This document shows, piece by piece, positions 12,540 to 24,500 of a stretch of DNA of 64,000 nucleotides (positions within the stretch are counted from its first letter, which is position 1; each line of letters opens with the position of its first letter). Made by a program: the position numbers and the translations under genes. Below the pieces are notes generated by a model. That model searched no databases. It was not told where the DNA came from and saw nothing but the letters and a program-made list of their open reading frames with translations. The stretch comes from Reticulitermes lucifugus (taxonomy: Eukaryota > Arthropoda > Insecta > Blattodea > Rhinotermitidae), in assembly GCA_026260175.1 (NCBI GenBank), contig JAKCWW010000971.1, positions 1-64,000 on the forward strand, written 5' to 3'.

Positions 12540-15500
12540 GTAGAGTCCAGTTCCTGCATCTTGAAATTTGCGGGGTGAGGAAGAGGGGAAAGGAGAAGGA
12601 AAAGGGAAGCCTAGGGTATCTGTTTTATGGCACTAAATGTCAGTGAAAAATACCAGTTCCACATACATCGGCCGCTAGAACATTAGGATCTGGCACAGTC
12701 ACTCTACTGTAAGCGGTAAATGTTTTTGCACAGATAGTAGTCCCTGAGACGTATACCTTCTACAAGCGAACACCCACCCCATCCTGCCCGAATTCCTTAA
12801 ACACCTTCCAAGTCTCTAGTTACCAGAAATGAACAGTAATTTCCTCCACAAATGCAGCTTTCATAACGACAGAAAACTTCCTCTCTAGGCACAGCTTTCA
12901 TAAAGACAACTTCCTCTATCGACACAGATTTCAAAACAAAAGGGCCTTCCCCTGTGAATAACGACAGATGAGTCCGTTTATGGATTTAGCTTTAACGACA
13001 GACGAGTTCCTTTATAGACACCGCTTTCGCTACAGGTAAGTTCCTCTATTGTTGCAGCTTTCATAACGGAGGGTTATTTACATAAATACAGGAAAGTTCT
13101 TTTACGTATTTATCTTTCAAAATAAAGTGAGAACCTCTGTTTGTAGAGGTTTCATAACGACATGGAGATTTCATAAAGGCAGGTGAGATATCTATACAGA
13201 ACTGTTGACAGTAACAGTGGCGAATTTAAAGCATCGTACCATGAAACAGGGTGTGTCACGAAAGTAGGTAGTTTTACGCTCCCCTAAGAATCCTTAATTT
13301 TATGTTGTTGCTATGTGCACTATAGACGTTGTGGTGAGAAAGGTTTAGTTTCGACACCGAACCTCAAATATAGAAACGTACGTGACAGCATCGCAAAAAA
13401 AGTTTCGTCCAGTAGCATGGAGAGTTATGAACTTGTCAATGAATTGCGCCGCTGTAAGTAGTTCGTCAAGTGTCTATAAGGTTACACAGATTTATATTAA
13501 TAGACGTGTAAGTGAAAAGACTAGAATGGTTTAGCCATGGAGAGAGCCAATGACCAGAATAAGAATACTGAGAAAGACATTAGAAAGACGATTTAAAGGA
13601 AGGATATATGAAACGACCCACAACGAGGTAGTTCAGCAAGGAAAGACGAAGAGGTGGCAAAAAATCGAAAAGGAATAATTGTGGGAAGCTAGAAGGTTAT
13701 GGAAATGTTTTCGTCTATCGGGTCGTACAAAAGGAAAAAGTGTTAGAAGCAAAAGAAGAAAAACCACATATATAAGTTTATACTGCGTAAGTCTATAGAA
13801 AATTACTCCCTGATGATGGCTGAGAATGTCAGCCGAAACATGTAGGAGTATATAGAATGAACACGTGTAATTGGTGTGCAGTAGTTGGTATAAATAAACA
13901 TATATTCATAACAACTGCACAGAATATGTATAATATTAATTAAGAAACCCCACGATATCATTCAATAAAATAAGTAAAGGACACTGTAGAGTAGTTAGCA
14001 TTCAAGTTTCGTATTCTAGAGGTAACTGCTTCGAATCTGGGCCAGAAATTCGGCTAAACTGACTGAGGTATTTTTATGTCTCTGCGGTCCCTCCAGCTAA
14101 ATGACGGGAGAGTAAGTCTTATCTTACGTTAAGCAACGGCCGTTTTTCTTCCACAGCCTTTTTTAATTAATTACTCAATAATCATCCTCTCATTCGGCCT
14201 TATACATTCTGAACTACTGACAACGTCGTTGGTGATACCAACAATGAATAAGTTAATAAAGAACAAACAAACAAACAGAATAAACTGAGGGCACTGCTTC
14301 CCGATACAATGTTTTGCTCCTCTTCCACAGGCACCAGAGAGCAGGCCTACGTTTACGCTCTGAGTTCGGCAGCAGTGGCGTACACAATAGCGCGAGCGTG
14401 TTCGGCCGGTACGCTGTTTCATTGCTCTTGCGCCTCTCCGCCCCGGGATCCACCCAACGGAAACTTCAAGTGGGGAGGTTGCGGAGACAATGTACGGTGG
14501 GGCTCTCAGTTCGGGAAACAGTTTACGGACTCTGCAGAGAAAAGGGGCGCTCGAGCGGAACCCAGGTAAAGTGAAATATGACATCAGCCATGTTTGAGTG
14601 CCAAGATACCAAATACTAGGCAGCTGCTATCTAGTTAACTATTTTAGTATTCAATACAAAAATTCAGAAATGTACGAATTATGTCGACTTTAATTATCTC
14701 GAAAACCATAAGATTTAATAATTTTTGTCCGATGTTAACCAGCATTCAAATGGCAACACAATTTTTCGCAAAATTTCCCGATATCAAATTCCAGAACAAC
14801 TGATCCGTTGTTCTCGAGTTATTTCGTATGTCTGGACGGACAAAGGAAGGATGTTGAACGAGACTAAATGAAGAAAATGGGCCTTATTAAATAATTTGGT
14901 AGAAGTAAATTTACGAGACACTTTAATAAGTGAAAGAAATAAAGATGCATTCTTGAAACTGAGAATATGTTAAAAGAAGTAGGCCCAAAGCGACGTTAGT
15001 TAAACTGGAAAGAGCTGATGCCTATGATGCACGATACTAGACTACGATAATTAGTGTGCTTGTAAGTTAAAAGCCAAAACAACAGAGAGGTGTGGAAAGA
15101 GCCAGAGGTAAATCGACGGCAAGATCGGTTTAAAAATTCAAAATATGCGAACGGGTTCGCAGCCATTTCAATTCTTAGGAAGGAAGAAGGAAAAGAAAAA
15201 TAAGATGACAATGATCATCATCAGAATCATCGTCAGAAGAAGGAGGAACTAAAAGTGGTTCTTACAGAATTTCTGGCCACTAATGGGATGAATATTTTGT
15301 GTTGATATACCCGTCATTTACACCGAGAGTTATTTTACAGATTACAACGCCTACTCACATATGTCCACCAAATATACTGCACTTCAGAATTACGTGATCA
15401 ATTTACATTTTTTAAAGCTACATATTTTACTGACCTTGTTAACGATTTTACAAGTGTCTCAGATCACATCAGACAAAACTTGAATTTTTGAAGTTCCGAA

Positions 15501-18500
15501 TTGCATACGAAATAAACTAACTTCCAAATCTCTACAAGCATCGTGAGTTGACAGTTAAGCTTACTCATCACAGCAAGGAACGTCCGGCCCTTTGTTCAAG
15601 CGAAGGTTCGTTACCGTGCTCACAAAATCACGTCACTGAATCCTGTCATGAATAATTTGAATCCAAACCACTCCTTCGACACCAGAGTTCTCTAAGATCT
15701 ATTTCAATACTATTTTCGTTTCTACGCATAGGGGTCTCTTTCCTTGATGACTGCCGACAAAAATTTGTATGCATTTCTCTTTGCTTCGATGCATACTACA
15801 TTCCCGCCCATCTCGTTTTAATGGATTTCATCTCCCTGACAATATTTGGCGAAGAATACAAATTAGGAAGCTCCTCATCCTGTAAGTTTTCTCCATTTTC
15901 TTATTGCATTACCTTACATCCGAACATCGCCTCAATACTCTGTTTTCAAGTATTCTCAATCTCTGTTCTTCCCTCATAATGAAAGACCAGTGTATTGCTT
16001 GGGTAGTGCTATATAATCCAGCCATCCCACGCTGCAGAACCACTCCTCATCTCAAGTCCGCGAATGCGCTAATTGCCATGTCAGAAGGCTCACCCTGAGG
16101 ACGCTCCATGTTATGGTGACCATGGAGATACTTAACAGCGAATATTAGTGGGACACTAATCGCTTATTTAATAACAAATCTTGCACTGACAGATATAATT
16201 CACGAACCACAACAACTACAACGGAGCCAGGTCGAAGGAGACGAGGCAGAAGGAAGAGAAAGGGAAGTGAGGACGACGACAAGAAGCCACAATCATCATC
16301 GTACATCACAAAGCGTCGCTTTAGGTCCACCTTAGCAGCCGTCAACCTTCATAACAACAGGGCTGGCCGACGGGTGAGTGAATATCTAAAGACCGCCCAA
16401 GTTGTTCCTTAGGGGCGAAATTGGTTCAGGTTGGTTAATAATTTGGCAACAAGTAATGCGTTGTACAGTTTCAATGTCCAATATTTTCAAGATTTTTTTT
16501 CTAATTATGTGATACGTCACATAATTCCTCAGCACGTAAAGGGAACCTGATGAATGCAGGTTTGAATTACAACTTTTTAACTGACTGATCATTGTTTGCC
16601 TCCCCAAATGTGGCCGGTCTATAATACTGGAGTGGACACACACACATGGGGGAAGAATATCGGTTGCCTATTTAGGAACTGTAAAATTCTGAGCGTCACT
16701 ACAACTGACCGCAAAAACCGATCCTAATGGCACTACAGTCTCGCCGTGCGCATATCACACCTGAGTTCTGAACGCGCGTTGTTCTGGTGTAAGAAAGAGA
16801 GACATCACTTTATCCATACTTCCAGGAAATTCATTCTTTAGCAGGCAATAAAAAGCCAGATTTCCATCCTACCAACGGGACAAATACTTATGTCCACGTA
16901 TTAGACGCTATGAAAAAGGCAGTGAAAGTGCAACACTTATTCAAAGAAAAGTAATATTCATGATAATTAGTGCACGTATTAATATCAGTACCACTATATT
17001 TTTTTTTGGATCTGTCCCCCGAGATAGTATTAACACTTACCGTACTAAGTTGATGTCGGTAAATTTGAAAACAGGAAAAGTATAAAGAATAAATCTTTTG
17101 AAAGTTAATTCATTTACCAGTAAATGTCAGTGGCATAGAAATACAATTTTTTCCCCATTCATGTCAACGCTAAACTTTACGTCCTGACTTGATTCACTAA
17201 CATTATATACGTCACTGTCATCAGCTTGAAGGCAGGGAACCACTGGTCTATTCCGGGTCTATTCCGTCACACTCTTGCTCTTCATAACTGTAATTTTGCC
17301 TGTTGTTTTGTACGGATGTGAAGCTTGGTCGCTCACATTGAGGGAGGAACATAGGCTGAAGTTGTTCGACAATAGGGTGCTGAGGAAGATATTTGGGCCT
17401 AAGACGGACGAGGTAACAGGGGAGTGGAGAAGACTACGTAACGGTGAGCTTTATGAAATGTACCCCACACCAAATATTATTCGCGTGAACAAATCAAGCT
17501 CGGCTGGCCATGTGGCATGTATGGGAGTCAAGAGAGGTGCATAGAATGTTTTGGAGGGGAGACCTGAGGGAAAGAGACCACTTGTAGACCTAGGCGTAGA
17601 TGGGAGGATATATTATAATGGATTCAGGAAGTGGAATTGGGAGGTATGGACAAGACTGATCTGGCTCGGGATAGGGGCAGGTGACGGGCGCTTGTGTATG
17701 CAGTAACGAACATTCGGGTTCCATAAAATGCGGGGAACTTCTTTACTAGTTGAGGACCTGCTAGCTTCTCAGGAAGGACTCTGCTCCATGGAGTTAGTTA
17801 GTTTGTTTGTTAGGTAGTTTATTCCTTAGTTAGTCTTGCCCGTCATATAATATTGGTTAGTTCCTTTATTATTCATGTAATTACAGTTTAACAATATAGA
17901 ACCTTCGGATTCCAAGGCGCGGAATTTCATGGGTAGCTGCAGAACTATTAGCTTCCAAAGAAGGATTCTGCTCCAGGGAGTTGCTTCAATAGTCAGTCAG
18001 CTGAGGCTACTTACAATTTAACGGTAATGAACCTTCGAATTACATAAATACCAGGCAGAATACAACCGGGATGAAATGCCTTAAAATTCTCAAGAAGAAC
18101 TGTACTGTATGGAGTTACATAATGTCTTAACTTTTGATGCAGGCGGTGGAATCGAGCTTGCTAACACAGTGCAAGTGCCACGGAGTGTCCGGTTCCTGCA
18201 ACATCAAGACATGCTGGCGCGCTCTCCCCACACTTGCCGAAATCGGAGAGAGACTCAAGCGCAAATTTGCGGTGGCTACTGAGGTAATTAGCCGACGAGT
18301 GGGCGCGGGCCGCAAGTTGCTTCCTGCAAGCTCACTCATGGGGCTGTACAACGAGGACGACCTTATCTACGTGACTAAGTCTCCTGATTATTGTCTCAGA
18401 GATGCTCGCGTCGGCAGTCTGGGCACCAGAGGACGGTAAGTGGGCCACTAATTTTGTGTTACTAGCCTAATGCTAATTGAAAATATAAGAGAAACTTCTT

Positions 18501-21500
18501 CGCTTTCTTTAGTATAAACTTTAGCAGTTTTATCTGATCCTATCATTTCTCCTGTATTCCTTATCCTTCCTTTTTATGTCCGTCCGATCGCCATTCCTCT
18601 CCCACCTCCATCCTCCCTCTTCTTTACGTTAAAAATTATTTCGGTAAAATTCAAAACATGCCGTTACAGGGGAACTTGAATGAAAAATATATCTGTGCTA
18701 CGTACTGCGTTATCGCAACGTGTTCCCCCCGACGTGCGTTTTCTCTAAGTTCCATCTCTCATACAAAAAAGACACTGACTTCTGTAAGGCGACGGTGACT
18801 GAAGATACCCGTCTTCTGGGATATTACGCCATGTAGCGTGGTAGACGTGTTCCGATGTATCAGAGAAACCTCTTGCATCAAAATAGATTTCAACATCTTT
18901 AAATAGGAAAGGAACATGTTCTTCTTAAAACGTCGATACACAACTCCCACAATATGGGGCGTCACATCAAAAAAGTAATTTACCATCGTGGTTTTTATAA
19001 CATTTGTACAAGAAGTGGAAATGTGGCCATGTATTCTGGGATAACGTATCATGACCGTCTGACGATTAACGCCACCTGTCAAACACTAAAAATAACTACA
19101 TCCTCCGTGAGCACAAAGAGCAAACCAACTTAAAGCTTGGCTAAATCTAAACGGTAAATTTTTGTTCTTGTCAACATCACTGTTGAATTTGGGGCCTGAA
19201 TGCTAGTGAAAAACAATTCGTGTTCAATATTCCGTGCCTATTAAAAACCCATAGAAATGACGGATCTGCAAAAGTCTAGGAAGTCTGAAAAGACAGCAGT
19301 ACCAATATATTAAAGTTGACATAAGAAATATGTCACCACAGAGCTACGCGGATACTTAAAATTTACTTTGGTCTTTCAGACCCTTTTGACCCCCAGCACT
19401 TTACGCTCAATCCCCTTATCAAAAAGTAAGTTAAATAGTGGTCTAAGTATAGCCTAAATCTTCTGGCTCCGATTTTTTAATTATCTATAAATATTTAGCG
19501 AGCTACAATCGGGTTAAGCGTAGAAATGCGCGTAGATCTTCATGTATTTTCCGTTATTTTTCTCCAGTTTTAGAGAAAGGTGAAACACGTCAACAAATTT
19601 TAGTCAAGTCTCCAATACCAAATTCAATGAAAAATTCGTTCAGGGGCTGTCGACATGTTGCATGCGAAGAGACGGACGGATAGACGGACAGGCACAAGAC
19701 AAATTTCTGCATATATTTTTTTTGCGAATGTGCCCAAAACGAACCTTTTAAGTCAAGGTGTTGTGCGTACATAAACCGGTAAAGCCTGCGCTTCTGTTGA
19801 TTGGAATTTGATCATATTTGGTTCCAACATACTCATTGTTTCTTAAAATTACATATTCAATAACAAGACTATGTGGTCAGGTGGACAAAACGAGTACTGA
19901 ATGTTGTTTCAACGACCAGTCAACTAAATCGATGAAAGGCGTTTAGTTTCAATAGAGCTGATACTTGCTTCTTTGCATATCATTTGCAGTGACTACTACA
20001 AATTGCGAGGATTCAAAGAAGTGGAAGATAAAACGATCTTTAAGCTGTGTCAATTTTAAAATTAGGTACTTCGAATTATTTGGATAGTGACAGCCATTTT
20101 AAAGAGCGCAGTGAAGGTATTTTAAAAAGACTTCATGATCAAGAATCAAAAGTGTAAAGGAAGAATGCTGTGTAGTAATGTGTATGACGAGCTTCATGAT
20201 TAGAACTTCTTGCCAAATATTATTTGGGTGATCAAATCAAGCAGGATTACATGGGCGGGCATGTGGCACGTAATGGTGGAGAACAGAAATTCATAGAGAA
20301 ATTTGGTTGGAGAACCTCAAGAAAAGAGAGCACTTGGAAGATCCAGACGTAGATGGAAGGATGATATTAAAATGTATCTTAAAAAAGGATCGGAGGGCGT
20401 GGACTGGACTTATCTGGCTCAGGACAGGAACAAGTGATGGGGTCTTGTGAATACGTAAATGAGCCTTCAGGTTCCATTAAATGTGGAGAATTTCTTGGCA
20501 AGCTAAAGAAATATTCGCTCCCCAACAAGGCCTCTGCTTCATGGAGTTTGATAGCTTTTATAATGTTAGGAGGAGCAATTACAATCGGCCTGAACAAATT
20601 CATCACGTAAAGGCGTGAACGTATTTTTGTTTGTCTTCAACTCCTTATCGGAGTTTATAAAGTATAAATGTTCAGAGTTCAATATGATTGCTGTAGGTCA
20701 TGAAAACTGCTTGCGTGTTATTGCAACAAGCTAGCAACTGCTTACAAATCGTAATAGCCTTTGCGCTTTCACTCCCCTTTTCTTCAGTTACGCTATTCCT
20801 AAAACTGTAAACCTTATGGCAAAATGTGTTGATGGAAATTTGCGTTTAATTGCTCTAAAACGTTTGTTCGAAAAAATGTATCCGATAAATATTTAGCGAG
20901 TTGCGCGAAGAAAGGCTGGCAGGTCCTCATTTAAAGTCAATTCTGAATGGTTCTGGCAATCGTATAATGCACTTAGCCTTATCTGGTTTCTGGAATTCCT
21001 CCGTCTCAAGGATGGACAAATCTCAGGAACGCAAGAATTCACATTTAAAGTGTTTATTAATGTAGTCTGACTTTAACCACAACCGGATGAGTAAAAAATG
21101 TTAGTAAAGCTCGCAAACACCAAATTTCACGGAAACGTACTCAGCAGTTTCATGCGGATTGACGAAAGGCCAGAGAGGCGTAGTGAAGCTAATCGGCACG
21201 TTACTGAAAATTCTTCTTTGCGAACACACTTAACTTGTAGACACAGTTGTAATTAAACAGGAGTAGCAAGGGATTTCAATCAACTCTTCTTTTTTTAACG
21301 TCTTCATTCACACACCTTTCAATATCTTATGCAGTTATATACTGAACTTTTATCTACCACATTACTACCAGTCAGCAGTCTTGATGCTCGTGTCGTCATC
21401 TTCCACAATTCACTATGACGATAATTCTGATGATATATTCGTATCAGTTCATTATGAACCCTATCAGGGTTCCATATCAAGTGTCAAGTAAACGACAAGT

Positions 21501-24500
21501 ATATATTGACTATATTGAATCATGTCGCCGCGAAAGTTTTAAAACTTATATAAGTATCTAAGCCTTAAGAACTGCTAGCAGTAAAATGGAAGGATGTGAC
21601 AAAACTGTCCCGGAGAATAAATTTCACACTGACCACTGGGAAAACTCCCTGTTGTAAAAGAACCTATAAAATTACACACAAATCTAAAACTCTGAAAACA
21701 GGATTTAAGGATAAGCCTATATGAAAATCACTTAACACAAGGTATTCCATAATGGGAAAGTTAAATCTTGTTTCTTATATTTACTTACATTTCAGGGTCA
21801 AAACACAAACTCTGGAATTCTTAGCTGCCGGATAAGATGCCGCAGCGTAAAAATTAGAGACGTCTTTAACGCTTAAGGGAGAATCTTTATTGGTTCGGCG
21901 CCACAAAAATTCGAGTGTTTTTTTAGGGAACGCAGGTAGTCCCTTCAAATATTAGACTGGTCGACGAAGAGAAGTAAAAAAGAAGGGGTAAAGAATATGA
22001 GTTTTAAAGCAAACCTCGCAACAGTAAAAATACTCAGCTGAGTGGGTTTTTATTAGCATGCAACTGCGAATCGCTTCTGGCTTTCGACATTATCCTGCTC
22101 ACCTAGTGAACAGTATCCGGCACTAAACTGGGGTGTATTATGGGGGGTGGAAATACAAACTTTCCGAAACAAAGTAAACTGGATATATTAGACAGCATGA
22201 AACTGCAGCTAGAATGGTCAAGCAAACAGGTTTTATGCATCAGGAACTTCATATCACGACAGAACATAACATAAGCGTAATCACAACTGCCGTATTCTGG
22301 GATGTACAGGGGAGTTGAGAAGACTACATAACTAGCAGCTTTACGATGATTACTCCTCATCAAATATTATTCGGGTGATCAAATCAAGAAGAATGTGATG
22401 GGCGCAACATGTGTCACGTATCGGAGACAGAAGAGATACATACAGGGCTTTGGTAGGGAAACCTGAAGGAAAGAGACCACTTGGAAAACCTACGCGTAGA
22501 TGGGACGATAATATTAAAATGGATCTTTAAGAAGGGAGTGGGGATGTATGGACTGGATTGCTCTGGCTCAGGGTAGGGACAGGAGGCGGGCTCTTGTAAA
22601 TGCGGCGATGAACCAAAAATGCGAGAAATTTCTTGACTAGCTGAGGACCGGTTAGCTTCTCAGGAAGGACTCTGCTCCACGGAATTAGTTAGTTAGTTTT
22701 CTAGGATGTGACGCCATGTAGGGTGGTAAGATGTACCGACGTTTCGTGTGATCCAGCTACCCTAATTTTAGAGTAGAAGCACCTAACCTGAATATGGAGG
22801 CAACAGGTTTCTCCAAAACGTCGGTACCTTGGTAATAAGCTACACTGCCATGAGAACCTCAACGCTCACACAGTTTAAGTAGTTTGACAGCAGAGTGCTC
22901 AGAAGAATATTTTGACCCAGGAGGGAGAAACTAACGGGAGGAATGAGAGTTTCGTCACTGATCGCTTACTTTCATCAAATATTATTAGGATGGGAAGATT
23001 AAGGAGCGTAAGATGGGCGGGACACGTAACATGCATGGGGAAAAGTTCATACAGAGTTTTGGTCGGAAAGCTGAAATAACAGACAATTTAAATGTAACCT
23101 TCTCTCTAACCAATCCTCACCAACAACAAGATTGAGAACAGCCTGAAAATCTTCAAGCCTGAAATGCTCTATTAACTTCCTCCTTCATAAATCTGGTACT
23201 TGTCACTCCTCCCCTCCACTTTCTCTTCTCTTTCTCGCTCTTCAGTCTTCAAAGATGCCTCCGGAAGAGTTCGAAATAATCCGACAACATTCTGAAAACT
23301 TCCAATCTACACAATAAAAATAAATGATAATCAACTAATATGAATCCGAAATCGGTGGGTCTGTCGTCGTTATTCATTGGTCGTTCTATAGTTTATGCTT
23401 TGATACAGGAATTGACAATCATAAACTAACGTGTATTTGGCGTGACCACAGTGTACAGCCATACTGAAACTTGTTTAGGCTGCTAGCAGCAGCGGCAGGA
23501 ATGATGGTGGTTGTGACGTGGTTGGTGGTTGTAGTGACGGTAATTTTGACGATAGCAGTAGCAGTAAATTTTACTGTCATGAATTACTGTGCCCTCTACA
23601 ATAAACACGTTCAGCTCATGAATCCTTTATCCCATGCGACGTACGGAAATCTGATAAACATTCGTATTTTAGTATATGCATAGGATGACAATCTTGGTCC
23701 TCTAAATCATGCATATACGTCCATGTTATAATTTGTAAAATTTTTCATAGTGGAAGAACAAGTGACAGGGATAGAGGAACGAAAGAATCAATGAAAGGGA
23801 TAAGAGGTACTGACAGAGCGTTAATAAATTACACATCATAATGTTTAATAAATGTTCCCTTTGTTGTAATAAAATATTAATGCATGACATTTATCTCTAA
23901 TCTATCACAATTAAAAGAACTCCGAGGTGAAGTGCGACATGGCAACATGGCATAGATCAAGTTAATCTAGAGCAACGACGTGATTATTAAGAATAATTAA
24001 ACCTCTCAATAAATCTCGGAGCTGGGAGGAGCTCGCGCATGATAAAGTGTAACTCATGACACCCCAGATCTATATATTGTTTCGATCGTGATCACACTCC
24101 TAACAGGATCGTGACCCGGCCTCAAGACTCCGGAGATCATTTCCTCGAGGGAGGAGACGTCAATGGGCGCACGGTACACAAACCCAATTCAATTCCGTGC
24201 CAGGAACGAATGTGATATATGGTTTCTACTTTAAGTTAACGCCGAATACCGCAGTAGATGTGGAAGCACTTCTGCTTCGTATTGTTGAAGTCACGGGTTC
24301 AGTCTTAGTCTACAGACCGTCTGTCCTGATATTATTCTTGGTTTTCCTCAACTCTTCTACGTATACGCTGTTATAGTACAGGTGCACAAATCCCCGGCGA
24401 CGGGCCGTCCGGGCCACTAAATTTTGTACGGTGGCGCCTAATATTTGTTGGTCCCCTGTATTGAATTCTTTCATATCACCCCTCTAGGGCCTCAGAACTT

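Larger units (their letters stand above)
16374..18142 (+). other. Wnt11 intron between exons 3 and 4
   Basis: Non-coding intron with the longest family B LINE fragment (17215-17830) and a second partial tail (17880-18120). 16374-17214 shows no recognisable feature. Confidence 0.75.

Noticed and set aside
12323-12646. Treating the ATG at 12323 as the Wnt11 start and the frame to 12646 as a single-exon gene
   Set aside because: No signal peptide, and homology stops exactly at the CAG|GTAGAG donor at 12539 and resumes in exon 2.
14171-14584. 137-codon - strand open frame
   Set aside because: Antisense shadow of Wnt11 exon 2, which has strong homology on the + strand.
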